A DNA stretch of 64,000 bases from Anaeramoeba flamelloides (GCA_027625915.1 JANTQA010000047.1:4030001-4094000), one strand, 5' to 3'; shown: positions 1 to 11,759, numbered from the stretch's first letter. Translations and numbers: made by a program. Notes: generated from the letters alone by a model not told the origin.

Positions 1-1507
1 CATTCCCATTCCCATTCTGTTTGTGTTGGATACCGCACTTATTGTTCATACCTTTTTGTTGATTTGTATTACTGGTGTTATTTTTTGTTGTTTTGCTTGC
101 AATGCTATGATCCTGTTGGTCATTTATTTCTTGGAATCGTTTTAACTTTTTTCGAACTTTCTTTGGGTCAGCATTATATTTCGTTTTCCTGTTTTTTTGC
201 CTTTCCTCTTTTCCCAAAAACCTCCTTTCTTTATTGATTTCCCTTTCGATCTCTTTTTGGTTTTGTTTCAGAAAATCAATGTCAAATTGCGAAAGGAATT
301 GCTTAAATTGCTCCATCTTGATCCGGTTGAGATCGGTGGTTTTTAATTTTTTAATTTTATTAATTCGTTCCTTTTCTAGTTCGGGGAAATCGCTAAAGCT
401 TTCGTCCAACGTAATTTCCCGATGCTTTAATACCCTCTTTTCAGTTTTTTTGTCCAGCTTCGATAAACCCATCTTTCTTTTTAAGATCCGTTCTTGAATT
501 GGCGTTTTTAAACGCGTTTCAAAATTTGGATCAATTTCTAAATCATCATAAATGGAATTGTTTCGATCCACTTTCTTTTTCAATTTCTTTTTAATTGGGC
601 TTTTTTTATTGAGCTGGCTGTACGCTAATCTTTTTTTCGCAATTTGATTTGGCTGTTGTTTTTGCTTTTGTTTTGGATTTTGTTTTTGTTTGTTATTTTT
701 GTTGATTTGATTCTTTTTTGGGGGTAATGTTTTTACATATTTTTTTCGAAAAGCCGTTTTTTTAGGTGGGCTATTTGAAGAATGAAATCTCGTGGAATTT
801 TTTGATTTTGGTTTTGGTTTTGATACATTTGTTTTTGTTTTTGTTTTTGCTTTTGTTTTGGAGAAATTTGGATTAGATAGCCTTGGAGAGAGTCGTTTTT
901 TCTTTGGATTCTTTTGCGACACATATAATAGTCTTGGGGATTTCTTGGGAGACTTATATGGCGACTTAAGTGGCGATTTTTTTAAAGTTTTTCCTAAGGA
1001 TCCTTCGTGGCCGTTGCCTGTGCTTGAAAGGTTTTTTGTTTTAATTTTTAAATTCTTTTGATTCGCGCCTTCCGATTTTAATTTATGAGAATTATTTCCA
1101 GTATTTGTCTTGTTATTTGTTGGCGATCTTTTGGGTTTTTCTGTTGTGTATAATGTTCGTGGCTTTGTTTTTTGATTTTTTTTTTCGGTTTTTGCAAATA
1201 ATTTTTTTTCGGTTGTTTTGGGGCTTGAATTTGTTGTATTTGTTACCTGAATTTTCTTTTTTGGGATTTCTTTTTTTGTGTTTGTCTTGTTATTTGTGGT
1301 TGTGGTTGTGGTTGTGTTTACTTTTATTTGTATTTCTGGTTGTTCTTGTAATTGATCATCTGTTTCGTTGTTTGAATTTTCACCAAGATCGATTTTGTTT
1401 GGTGTAGAAATATTAGAACCAATTTCGAATGTTAATTGATTTTCTTCAGTTACAATTTGGTTTTCTTGAATTAGGGTTTGGTTTGTTTGATTGGCAGTTT
1501 GAGTCAT
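1..1507 (-). CDS. Basic SP-rich low-complexity protein, 3' end outside window
   Basis: One open frame runs without a stop from the ATG at 1507 down to the left edge, giving at least 502 residues; the C-terminus is missing. I do not recognise a known domain. The first ~70 residues are Q/N/E-rich and acidic, followed by a Thr/Asn tract. Next comes a long Lys-rich part with clustered Ser-Pro sites (KSPLKSPYKSPKKSP near residue 180), which look like CDK/MAPK phosphosites. From about residue 330 the sequence is charged and helical (KK, EREINKERR), likely coiled coil. Such composition is common in nuclear or chromatin-associated proteins, but that role is inference. The start is the first ATG, just downstream of an AT-only leader. 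GC content is visibly higher than in the flank, which supports real coding. Open frames on the other strand here are shadows of the repetitive Lys codons. Confidence 0.75.
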   Translation of the reverse strand, partial: MTQTANQTNQTLIQENQIVTEENQLTFEIGSNISTPNKIDLGENSNNETDDQLQEQPEIQIKVNTTTTTTTNNKTNTKKEIPKKKIQVTNTTNSSPKTTEKKLFAKTEKKNQKTKPRTLYTTEKPKRSPTNNKTNTGNNSHKLKSEGANQKNLKIKTKNLSSTGNGHEGSLGKTLKKSPLKSPYKSPKKSPRLLYVSQKNPKKKRLSPRLSNPNFSKTKAKTKTKTNVSKPKPKSKNSTRFHSSNSPPKKTAFRKKYVKTLPPKKNQINKNNKQKQNPKQKQKQQPNQIAKKRLAYSQLNKKSPIKKKLKKKVDRNNSIYDDLEIDPNFETRLKTPIQERILKRKMGLSKLDKKTEKRVLKHREITLDESFSDFPELEKERINKIKKLKTTDLNRIKMEQFKQFLSQFDIDFLKQNQKEIEREINKERRFLGKEERQKNRKTKYNADPKKVRKKLKRFQEINDQQDHSIASKTTKNNTSNTNQQKGMNNKCGIQHKQNGNGN

Positions 1508-3915
1508 TTATTTTTAGTTTTTTTTGTTTAATTCAAACAAAAAAAGAAAAACAGATTAAAGATATTCTGTAAAAAAAAGATTTTGTTTGTGTGAAAAAAA
1601 GAATAAAAATGAGTTTTAAATATTAAAAAAATTTTTTCAATCAAGAAAAATGGTTTCACTTCAGTTTTACAAAACACGACATTCGAAAAAAAATTTTTAT
1701 TCCTTTTCTTAATTTTATTCATAAATTCTCAAAATGTTTTTTAAAGCCAACCCTTATGATTTGAAAAAATTTGAGAGTAAAGTTGACTGAATTCTATTCT
1801 GTTGAAAGTTGTGTTCAAAAAAAAGTTCGAAAAGTATTTTTCTATTTTTTAAAAATCAAAATTAATATTTTGTTTTTTTTATTTCAAAGTGTAAATCCAA
1901 CAAGCTTCAAATTTTCGCTTTTTCAAGCATCTTATTTGTCAGAATTTCGTTTTTTTTCATTAAAAAAAGTATTGAACAAATTGTCCTATTCAAATGTGGT
2001 TTGAATTATATTATTTGTTTTTGTCTTATTCTTCTCAAGAAAAAGTGATCGAAAAAAATGAAAAAACTATTCAAGAATATTTTAAGGTGTCAGTCTTTCA
2101 CAACAAAAAGAAGAAAATATAGAAATATGTTCTTGGTTGTATAATCTACTTACCGATTTGAAGGTCAAAAAGTTATTTTCTTTTAGGAAAATAAAATTTT
2201 TTTAATGTGTTAATTTTTTAAGTAGAATATTTTCTTGATAATTTTGATGGGAGAAAAGTTATCTATTTTAGATCATTTTAATCATACACTTTGGAACAAG
2301 GAACCAAAATATTAGTTGAAATAATGACTAAATAAAAAGCCTTTCATTTTTCTAAAGTTTGAAAATGGAATAGATCCCATTTCTTTATTAAAAACAATGT
2401 CCAAACCCAAACTTTTTTTTTTCTATGAAAAATAATAGAATAAAAACGGCATGGATTCTCTTTTAAACACACAAGAAATAAAAAGAAGTCTATTTTCGAG
2501 AATAACTTATGGAAAAAAAAAAAATTATAATTACGGATAATATAAATAATAAAAACATTTTTTATTACCAAGTAAAGTTAATTTTGAGCAAAGTTCAAAA
2601 TAATTCACTTGTATAAATACTTGGTATATGTATAATTGTTATTTTGGATCATTTTTAAGTATTTCTTAACAAATATTTGAATGAAAAGGGAAATAGAGAA
2701 TATTGTAAAGTTAGAAAATCTAGTTTTTCTCTATTGAATTTAAACCAAGTTGTGCCTCAAATATTACCAATTTAATACTAAGTTCTATTTATTCAATCAT
2801 TAAGTTGAGAGTAAGGGATATTATGAAGACCAAGATATTCAGATTATCATTAATAAAAATTAATTATTTTTTGTTTGGTTTGTTTTTTCTTACTATATAC
2901 AAGTTAGTTAATTGTTACCAAAAAAAAAAAAAATAGCAATTCATTATTTTTTCATTTGTTCAAACAATCCATTTTATAATTCTTCTTTTTGGATCCTCCA
3001 CCAGACCTAAAATAAAGATATTATTCTAGTTCATTTAATTATAATGTTCATTGTATCTATTGACCAAACACTATCATCTTATACCACAACAAAAATTTAA
3101 GTATTTCCATTCCCACTAGAGAAAAAAACTTAAATATAGCAGATCGATGATTTTAAAAGCAAAACTATAAACTTAAATATTATTTAGCATAATATAAAAT
3201 ATTTTTATTTCATTTATAGGTATTTTAACCAATAATGCATGATAAATAGTATTTATTATGAAAAATTAAAATGTAATTTTTTTATTAAGATGATTCTTTT
3301 GGAAAATAAACAAGTCTTTCAATTGATATACTACAAAATATTAATATTATTCCAACAATTACAATATTAAACCATTTAAGTTTTTCGAACATTCTTATAT
3401 TTTTTCTGATAAACTAAGGTTTTATTTTTACTTACTAAATTTCATTGTGATAACAATTTCCCAAAAATAGTGAAGTATTTAGCCATTGTGTCCTAAAAAG
3501 CCCAAATATTTTTTTCTGTATTTTTTTTTAAATTATTATATTTTTTCTTGTAAATAAAACAAGAATCGAAAAAAAAAAATTAAATTTTAAAATATTTTTA
3601 TGTTATTTTTTTGTTGTTTCTAAAATTGGGAAAGGTATTTTTTTTAAAATTTTGATGAAAAAAAAGTGTTTACTTATTAAATTTGAAGTTAAATTTCAAC
3701 CAATTCAAGAATTTTTTTAATTATATATTGACGAATTAATTTTATTTCCTTTTTTTGCATGTTGAAAAATTAATGGTTGAATCTCCACTGAAAAAAATTT
3801 GTAGTCAAAGAAAACACTTCTCAAAAGAAAAATAACAAGACTTTACACCATTTTCTATAATTGAATAACTTTTTTAGGAAATATTGTGTAAATTTTTCTA
3901 TGTTTATACTGAATT

Positions 3916-4110
3916 TACTGTCATTTCCGCTTTAAGGTACAAACTTCATAGGAAATTAAGGCACAATAAAATCTTAAATTAATGCACAAAATTCAAATTC
4001 TAGTAAAATAATTTATAAAAAAAAATTACAAACTTTATGTCTTGATTTTAGATTTTTTAGTTCCATAAATTATGTTGAAAGTTTGTATCTAAAATTTGAA
4101 ACTGACTGTA
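3916..4110. mobile_element. Old Tc1/mariner-type MITE copy
   Basis: The left end (TACTGTCATTTCCGCTTTAA) and the inverted right end (TACAGTCAGTTTCAAATTTT) match the ends of the much better preserved element at 31364-31566, including internal GGCACAATAAAA. There is no coding capacity. TA at both ends fits the TA target site of Tc1/mariner elements. The arms have diverged, so this is an older copy. Confidence 0.6.
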
Positions 4111-5560
4111 TGTAAAAATTGATTCAAAAAAAAAAAAGATCTCTTTTGGGTGTAATTGTTTAAAAACTGTTAAGTTGCCCATTTAATAAATTAAAACATA
4201 ATTTACCGATTTTTAGAAATTTTCAACAAGATTACTTTTTCAAAAAAAAAAGTTACATCTTTAAAAATACACTTTGAATATAGTTGAATAAAAAAGCTTT
4301 ACTGTATTAAATTCCTTTTTTTGCTGAGAGAAAACATTATTAATTGTAAATAAATAATTTTTCATTCAATTTAAAAGAATATTGAATTTTATAAAATCTG
4401 TTTATTCATTTTTTCATCTTTTATGTATTATTTTCAATTCTTTTTCCAAATTACATAATCAATTTTCATTTAATCATGTGTTTTTTTTTTTTGAAATATT
4501 GGGTAGTTTGAAATTCAGGGTACTTTAAATGGTGAAAATCAAAGAAAATTTGTTCATTCCATCCAACATTTTATCAAATAAGAAACCCTTGTAATGTTTA
4601 AATAAGATTATTAGTGCACTTTTTTTCTTATGACGTCACCAAAATTTTTGAGTTGAATTTTTTGATTATAATTTATAATTGTTTTTATATTTAATTTGTA
4701 TTATAAATTTTAATTAAGTGTTGTATTTTTATTTGGTTTATGTTTATAATTGAATCTATTTTTCGATCAAGATGTAAAGTTTATATTGGATAAACCAAAT
4801 AAATTAAATTAATTTTATTCAATATTCATCCCAAAATAAATTTCCACTTTTATAATTTGAATTTTTTTTTAAAGTTAATCAGATTTTTCTTTTTTCCATC
4901 ATCAAGAAAGTCAATTTTTCGAAGTAAATGTTTGTGAACCAGAATTAACATTTAGAGAATTCAAGATATGAAATAGATGATAAATTTTAAACATTTGTTA
5001 ATACTATAAAAAAAAAATATAACTAATTTCTGATACCTCTAAAACATCATTAAAATAAAATATTTGAAATCACAATTAAACAGAAAGAAAATTTAGAAAT
5101 CTGATTTTTAAAAACCTTATTGTAAAGAATTTTAATTTTCTAATTAAATTTAAAATTTTGGACAAGATATTCTAATTGAAAGGAGCCCAAAAAGTTTTTT
5201 TTAATAAATTATTTTTTAGGAAATTTATGTTGATTCGGTTTTTTTTTTTTTTTTTTTGATGAATATCGACTCTAATCTGAAGTTTATTCTTTTTCTTATT
5301 CCCTGGCTCTCTTATGATTGTTTATTTATAAAAAAACAAAACGGATTTTACATTTTTAGCTTGGAGTGCTTTGAGGAAAATGTTGTTTATTGAATTTTGA
5401 AATTAGCTAACTATCCTCTTCCTTTTTTCTTAAACTGAAATCATTTTTCTTTTTGTAAATTTTTCGGTATTAATAATAATTCCTATTGGTTTGCATTTAA
5501 TTGGAATTTTGAAACCATAAATAAAAAAAAAAAAAAAAAACCTTTTTTTCAAGAAAATAA

Positions 5561-5605
5561 GAGGGATTAACAACTCCTCCATTAAAAAATAAAAAATAAA
5601 AAAAA
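5561..5605 (+). repeat. Conserved 3' box with A-rich tail
   Basis: The 20-mer GAGGGATTAACAACTCCTCC at 5561-5580 is followed by TTAAAAAATAAAAA-type sequence. The exact reverse complement lies at 10261-10280, where it follows a LINE coding remnant and a hairpin. Weaker versions follow hairpin arrays near 17613 and 34727. The fixed order (hairpins, box, A-rich tail) looks like the 3' end of a retroelement family. Here the upstream body is missing, so this is probably a 5'-truncated insertion. Confidence 0.55.
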
Positions 5606-5853
5606 AAAAGTTTTTTTCTGTTCCAAAAAGAAATTTTTCAAGGAATAAGCAGACACTTAAAATAATATTGTGTAATTTGTGAAAAATAAAAAATTGTAAA
5701 ATGTGAATTTAGTTCTTTATTTTGATGATGGTAATTATATTATTAAGATTTAAAATCCAATTCATTATATAAGATTTCAAAATTTCAAAATAAAAAATAA
5801 TTAAATTATAAAAAAAAATAAAAATCTCAAAAGATAAAAAAGGAAATATAAAC

Positions 5854-6380
5854 CCCATTCCAAAAATTTGGACACAGCCAAAATCAAAAATAGCCAAAAT
5901 AACGTCCTCAATTCATTATATTTTCCAAACTTAATTTATAACCTCACTTAACTCACCCAGTATTAATGTTTTGATAAGTAATCATTTTCATCCAAATAAA
6001 AGAAAAAAATATAAAACCCAAAAAAAAAAATAGGTGTATCCAAAATAATGAAACGAGCACAACAAAAAATTTATTGGTTAATTTGTTGAAATTTCACCAA
6101 CAATTGTTGATCGATCAAATGTTAAGATACCATCTACCAATTGCATGTTATTTTCCAATTTAACAAACTCAACACTAGCCTTATATCAACCATCAAAAAA
6201 AAATTCCAGATCTAACAAAACAGATTACGTAACTCGACAAAAATAGAAATGAAAACAAAACAAAAAAGTCAAAAAATGAAAATAGTTTGTAAAATTAAAA
6301 TTCTTTCTAAATTGAATTTAAATTGTAGTATTATTATTCTTTCAACCAGTTTAAACTGTGCCCAAATTTTTGGAATATAG
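5854..6380. mobile_element. Short TIR DNA element ending in CTGTGCCCAAATTTTTGGAAT
   Basis: The left end reads CATTCCAAAAATTTGGACAC; the right end reads CTGTGCCCAAATTTTTGGAA. These are inverted copies of about 25 bp. The interior is non-coding and recurs in 37388-38232, including a stretch around 6080-6110 with TTGTTGAAATTTCACCAACA. A non-autonomous DNA transposon (MITE) is the simplest reading. The right end lies about 90 bp from the uL3 stop codon. Confidence 0.6.
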
Positions 6381-6470
6381 TTTAAATCAAAGAAACAAAT
6401 TTTGCAAAAACAATTTTCAGAAGAAAAAAAGAAAAAGTGAATCCATTATCAAGAAAAAATTTTGGAAGAA

Positions 6471-7718
6471 TTAGTTTTCGTTTACTTCAATTTCCATTTC
6501 TTCTTTGGTTTGTTTGGCAAGTTCAGCTTCTTCTCTTAAGCGTTCCTTTTTAAGTTTACCCATGAATTTACGTTTTTCTTCAAGAGTTTGGAAAATACCT
6601 TTACCACATTTGGAAGCAGTATCGATGAATTTGAGATCGATTTCTTCTTTGACGTATCTTTTATTTGAATGCCAGAGGGTTTTTCTGAGGGTGATTGGTC
6701 TTCTTCTTGTACCAGGGACACCTCCTTTGATGATCAAAAAGTCGTGGTTGACAAGACCGTATTTTGGCCATCCACCGAGTGGGTTGATGGTTTTCTCTGT
6801 GATATCGTATTCGGTACCCCCGTTGTTCAAGCCTTCTTCGGTTAAGCAAGATTTTCCGATTCTGTAGATTTTTTTGTTTCTTTCGGTTCTGTGTCCGTAA
6901 CCCTTTTGACCAGATCTGGCAACTGACCATCTGACATTGGCTGGATGCCATGCACCAATACAACCAACTTTTCTTAAACCACGATGGGTTTTTCTTGGTA
7001 ATCGTTTGACACCCCATCTTGCAATGACACCCTTGAATCCTTTACCTGTCGAGATGGACATTGTGTCGAGAACTTGGTTTGTTTGGAAAACATCGGTGAC
7101 GTTGATTTTTTGTTCGAATTTGGAAAGAGCAAAGTCGATTTTTTCTTTGATGTTTGATCCTCCGTTGATTTGTAATTCAATCAAATGTGCCTTTTTTTGC
7201 TTGAATGGGATCAAGTTTGTTTGTGTGTGAGCAAGTAGTCTGACAACTTCGGAGTGGGTTTTGAGCTTGGAAATTTTGTGTTTTAATTGCTTGCCTTCGC
7301 CTTCGTAATGTGTTTTGACGTATTTGGTGAATGCCTTTTGTTTTGATTTGTACCAGTTCTTGTAAAATCTTCTTTTACATTCATTGGAAATGTTCTGGGC
7401 CCAGATGGTGGTAATGGCTTTTAATCCCTTTGGGGTTCGTTTGTAACCAACAACACCGACACCGATCATTGGTGGTGTTTCAATGATGGTAACAGCTTCA
7501 ACAATTTCTTTTTTATGGAGATCAGAGCCTGGTCTGTTGACACCTCTCACAATATGTGTCATACCGACTTTGTATCCGACAAATCCTGTGAGGTGTGGGG
7601 CTCCTTGGAGTTTGTCTTTTGGGAATGATCTAATTTTTCCCATCTTCTTTCGGCATCTCTTTCTTGGTAAAAATCCTAGAGATCCTGATCTTGGTTCTTC
7701 AAATTTTCGATGACCCAT
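6471..7718 (-). CDS. RPL3: 60S ribosomal protein L3 (uL3)
   Basis: A single-exon gene for 415 residues of cytosolic uL3, the large-subunit protein whose extensions reach the peptidyl-transferase centre. The N-terminus MGHRKFEEPRSGSLGFLPRK is the classic eukaryotic uL3 start, although the usual second residue is Ser. Other hallmarks are KRRFYKNWYKSK (115-126), the tryptophan-finger region LPRKTHRGLRKVGCIGAWHP (240-259) with W257, and H245, which matches the histidine methylated in yeast. FIDTASKCGKG (364-374) is also conserved. An acidic Glu/Lys tail of about 25 residues after the usual end resembles the extensions seen in some protists. Stop is TAA. Codon use and GC are unlike the surrounding spacer. 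The leader upstream of 7718 is extremely T-rich on the plus strand. Confidence 0.98.
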   Translation of the reverse strand: MGHRKFEEPRSGSLGFLPRKRCRKKMGKIRSFPKDKLQGAPHLTGFVGYKVGMTHIVRGVNRPGSDLHKKEIVEAVTIIETPPMIGVGVVGYKRTPKGLKAITTIWAQNISNECKRRFYKNWYKSKQKAFTKYVKTHYEGEGKQLKHKISKLKTHSEVVRLLAHTQTNLIPFKQKKAHLIELQINGGSNIKEKIDFALSKFEQKINVTDVFQTNQVLDTMSISTGKGFKGVIARWGVKRLPRKTHRGLRKVGCIGAWHPANVRWSVARSGQKGYGHRTERNKKIYRIGKSCLTEEGLNNGGTEYDITEKTINPLGGWPKYGLVNHDFLIIKGGVPGTRRRPITLRKTLWHSNKRYVKEEIDLKFIDTASKCGKGIFQTLEEKRKFMGKLKKERLREEAELAKQTKEEMEIEVNEN

Positions 7719-8941
7719 CTGTTTTTGGTTTTATTTAAAAAGAAAAAATTTTTTTTTTTTTTTTTTTATGAAAATAAAAATAAAAAAAATTAATAATAAA
7801 AAAAAAAAAAAAATAAAAGCAAATTAAAGTAAAAAAAGAAAATCAAAAGAAAGAAAAAAGAAAATAAAAAGTATTAGTTTGGCTGAAGAAGAATGTTGAG
7901 ACAATTGAATTAAAGTCTGTTTTTTGTTGAATGAGAAAGAACAACTTACATTAAATTAAAATTAGTAATAAAAAAAAAAATGAAAAGTCAAGCCATAATC
8001 TTAACAAAATCCTTCATCGATTACAATTTTCATAACAAATAATGGGACTTAAATTCCCTCTTCTGTTTCACTATGTGATTAAAAATATTTTGAATGATTC
8101 ATAAAAAAAGTAACCCTTTGTTTGTTTAGTTTGCCAAGAAAAGCAACCAAAAATTTTGTAAAAAAGATAAAACTGTAAATGGTATTTGGGAGTTCAACCG
8201 TTCTTAACCAAAGAATTCTGACATGACTACTGGTAATTATAAAAAAAGTAAAAACTGTTGATTTCAGACTTTGTGCTTTTTCCATTTGAAAATCCTTTGT
8301 TGTTTCAAAAACACGAAAGATTGTTTTTTTTTTTTATGGGATAAGAATATCTTTTGTATTTTTTCACTCAAGTTATAGATAAGTAATTTTCAAAAGTTTC
8401 TATTAAACTTGGTTAACAAACAATACCATTTTTTAGCTTTATACGAATGAGTGTTGATTTTGAAAAAGAGCTCATTTTTTCAATAAAATTTTCAGTAAAA
8501 AGATCTGATCCTTTTTTTTGGATTTTTGTATCTAAAGAAAAAAGAAAAGGTTTCAAAACAATTTTATAATTATGAAAAAATCTTACATTTAGTAATTCCT
8601 GATAGTTTGTTTTCAAAAAATAACATTAAAGCCATCTGTGTTATTTTATTAATAGTATTTAAAAATATAAATGGGAAAAAATTTTACACTTCCTTATTAA
8701 TTTCCTTTTTCAAATAGATCCCAAAATACAACTTACTTCTTTGAGAAAACTCTTTTTATTAAAGACAAATATGGTGAATGATGTGAAAATTTTATTCCAT
8801 TTAGAATTCGAATAATAGTATATAAGAAAAATAAACCACTTCTAATTATGATTAATTATAAAAATTGATCTTTTGTTTTATTTGAAATAATTTATCCAAT
8901 ATCTTGAAATTTGCAAGATTAGAGACTTTTTTTTTTATATA

Positions 8942-9369
8942 TTACTGTTGTGGAAAAAAAGTGAAACATGGTTTTTAATTGGGAACCTTACTGAAAATGA
9001 AAAGTAAAATCAATAAAAAGAAGAAACCAATTAACTTCAAATAATAACCCCTTATATTATTTTCAATCAACCCAACAAATACAATTTAAATCTACTTGAT
9101 TTATCGAAATTGTTGTTGTGGTTTTGGAGATCGCAAAAATACTGTTAATTTTTTGAACAAATTGTTAATAATTGATCAATCAAAGAAAAGGTGATACCAA
9201 AAGATAGTATTAAATAAACTGTTATTTTGCAGAGTACTTCATTTTGTCTTTATTTATTTATTTATTTATTCTTTTTTTCATTGATTTTACTTTGAATTTT
9301 CAGTAATGTTCCCAATTAAAAACCGTGTTTCACCTTTTTTCCCGTTTCACTTTTTTTCCACAACGGTAA
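8942..9369. mobile_element. MITE with long TIRs (GTTGTGGAAAAAAAGTGAAA family), copy 1
   Basis: Left TTACTGTTGTGGAAAAAAAG and right (reverse complement) TTTACCGTTGTGGAAAAAAA begin arms of about 75-90 bp that share GGTTTTTAATTGGGAAC and AAAGTAAAATCAAT. The right arm carries an extra short duplication of the GTGAAA block. The interior is non-coding. A second copy with matching interior lies at 24219-24643. The superfamily is not clear from the ends. Confidence 0.75.
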
Positions 9370-10224
9370 ATCCGAGAAAATAAAAATTTAACTTAAATGT
9401 AGATATATCACCCAGAAAAAATAATTTTCTGAAAATGAAAAAAAAAAAAAATAGTAATTATTAAAAGAACTGATACAAAGTAAAAACAAATCAACATGTA
9501 TTCTAAGATTGATTCCAAAAAAAAAAAAAAATGTAAAAAAAGCGCCAAGAGGAACACCAATTCCAATTTAAACCATTTGGGTATGGAATATTGAATCCAA
9601 ATCATGTTAGTTGGGGGTGTTACTCTTTAGCACTTTTTGAGATCTCTGATTTTTTTTCAATTTTTATTTTTTTTTAAATGTGTTATTTTTACCAAAATAT
9701 TATTTCAAAAATATTAGTTGGTCAAAAATATGGTTTTAAAAAATCACAAATTAGATTTAATTAAATAAAATTGATGTTGTATATAAAGAAAATATTTTTT
9801 TCAAATTTCAAGGATTAAAGTTTTTGGAAATACTAAATAAGAAAAGACTGTTTTTTTTTTAAGAATTTGAATTTTTTGATTTGGATTGTTGTGAAATATT
9901 TTTTATTGGGATCTTTTTACCTTTTTTATATTCTGGGTATACTTTGGATATTTTTTTTTACTAGCGGATAATTCTGAAAAACTTTTCAATATTAATAGAA
10001 TAATTAAAATTAAATATTCTATGGATTTGTATTATCGTTATTTGATTTCCATTCATTGAGATATTTTGATTTTCTTTTTATTTTTTTTTTTTCATTTTTT
10101 ACTTTGTATTTTTTTTAGGAAGAAGAGTTAAGAAGGAAAAGATCAAATCAGAACTAGATAATACTTAAGAGACGGAAAAACATGAAAAATGAGTAAATTG
10201 GAAATTAAAAATCAATAAAAAATA

Positions 10225-10626
10225 TCTATTTTCTTTTTTTTTTTATTTTTATTTTTTAACGGAGGAGTTGTTAATCCCTCTTACTTACCCTTAAGATTTC
10301 CAGAATTTAAAAGAATTGTGTTAAATTGAAGATTTTACTCCATTCTTTTGAATTCTGGAAAACCCGGGAACTTCCCAAATTCCTAAATTTTTATCAAGTA
10401 ATTTTAATAAAGACTCAAAAATTAGTCTATTACCCACTAGCAAAACTAACTTTATTGAGTCTTTTTTTATAAAATTATTAAAAATATTATTATTATTTAA
10501 TATATTAGATATATTATTTTTTTTGTTAATTCGGATATGCAAATTCTACGATTTTTTTAATAGACTGGACATTTCCAGAGAAAATGATCCAAATTTTCAA
10601 TTATATCCATTTTTTTTTTTTTTTTT
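10225..10626 (-). mobile_element. LINE (non-LTR retrotransposon) 3'-end fragment a
   Basis: Read on the minus strand, the fragment begins after a long A-tract (10608-10626) with MDIIENLDHFLWKCPVY, the C-terminal zinc-knuckle-like His/Cys motif of LINE ORF2. A short open stretch follows down to 10321, which resembles the tail of the LINE at 32950-34210. The remnant then runs into a hairpin (10297-10362), the conserved 3' box (10261-10280) and an A-rich tail. The frame is interrupted right after the HFLWKCP motif. It is truncated at its 5' end and non-functional. Confidence 0.7.
10297..10362. repeat. Hairpin with TTTCCAGAATT arms
   Basis: Arms TTTCCAGAATTTAAAAGAAT and ATTCTTTTGAATTCTGGAAA pair almost perfectly around a loop of about 25 nt. 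It sits between the LINE coding remnant and the 3' box of fragment a. A related hairpin with different arm bases but preserved pairing lies at 61498-61567. Confidence 0.75.
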
Positions 10627-10839
10627 ATATATAATTTGCAAAATTTTGATTTATATTTGTTCATAAAAATATCTTTTTTCGAATTTTTGTGTTATAATAT
10701 AAAATTTATCAAGAAAAAATCTTTTCAAAAAAAAGTGATGTTTGCAATTTTCCACTTTTTAATAACTCCACTTACTATAAAAATAATTTATCTAAACTCT
10801 TTTTCAAAAATTGTGACTCACCTGAAATAATAAATTGAA

Positions 10840-11150
10840 AAAAAAAAAATTATCCTTTAATATTCAAGAACAATTAATAACTAAAGATGATTTGTAATTC
10901 ACTTTTAAGTCATTCTAAATCTATAAAAGCCTGATATTTTTTAAATTAAAAAAAATAAAACCAAAAACTAAAAAAAAGTGAGTAACAATTTTTGAAATGA
11001 GCATTACCGATTTTTTATTACTGAACTTTCACTGAAAAAAAGTTGAACAACAAGATTTTTTATGAATAATTAAATCCATTTTCAAATACATTACATAGTC
11101 AAAATTTTCTTAGTGATTATTTGTCTTTTCGAAGATCTCTTTTTTTTTTC
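10840..11150 (+). repeat. Dispersed repeat, copy 1
   Basis: This stretch matches 36455-36780: shared blocks include AAAGCCTGATATTTT, ATAAAACCAAAAACTAAAAA, AACAATTTTTGAAATGAGCA and TTACATAGTCAAAATTTTC. It has no coding capacity or visible inverted ends. In both places it runs into an A-rich tract. Confidence 0.65.
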
Positions 11151-11162
11151 CACATGATCTTT

Positions 11163-11300
11163 TTAAAAAGAAAAAAAAAAGAAAAAGAAAAAAAAAGAAA
11201 AAAAGAAAAAGAAAAGGAAAAAAAAAGAAAAAAAAAAAAAAAAAGAAAGAAAAAGAAAAATTTTTCAAAAAAAAAGAAAAAGAAAAACAAAAGAAAAACT
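11163..11300 (+). repeat. Purine-only (GAAAAA)n tract
   Basis: Almost pure A/G sequence built from AAAAAG units, which produces spurious Lys/Glu and Phe frames on the two strands. Polypurine tracts of this kind may form triplex or bent DNA, but nothing here shows a function. Confidence 0.85.
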
Positions 11301-11759
11301 TTTCAAAAATTTGAAAAAGCAAAAAAAAATTTTGCAAAATTAGAAAAAATGATTCTGATTCAAAAATTGAAAATATTTTTTGTTAAGAATACAGGAATAA
11401 ACGCTCAAAACAACCCCCATTAACATTATAAAGTGAGTCAAAATTTATGAAAAATAGTTTATAATAGTCTGTGTATCAAAAATTTTTTTAAAGATATTTT
11501 ATAATAAAAGTTGAATATTTTTTTTTCACAGACTAAGTGGTATAATTTGATATTTGAAAAGTATTTTAAATTTAATTAAATATCTTTCAAATGGCAACCA
11601 ATAATTTTGACTATTGGAGTTTATTATTTATTGATATAAATTCAAATAAATACCTTTTTTTTGAAATTCCTAAAGATTTATCACATATTAAATATTAGGT
11701 AATTTATTGTGAAAAAAAAATCAAATTTAGTATATAATCTGCAAAAAAAAACAAAACTT

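Larger units (their letters stand above)
1508..6470. other. AT-rich intergenic stretch
   Basis: About 5 kb of A/T-dominated sequence between the SP-rich gene and the uL3 gene. I see no supported gene. It holds a decayed Tc1/mariner-like TIR element (3916-4110), a conserved retroelement-type 3' box with A-rich tail (5561-5605) and a second TIR element (5854-6380), listed separately. The small open frames here are runs of F, I, K and N typical of AT-rich DNA. Confidence 0.7.

Noticed and set aside
234-1407. Plus-strand frames at 234-497, 792-1061 and 1105-1407
   Set aside because: They lie opposite the long Lys-rich frame of the SP-rich gene, which is continuous over 502 codons with gene-like composition.
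11110-11423. Long open frames on both strands in the GAAAAA tract
   Set aside because: They are by-products of a purine-only repeat: poly-Lys on one strand and poly-Phe on the other.
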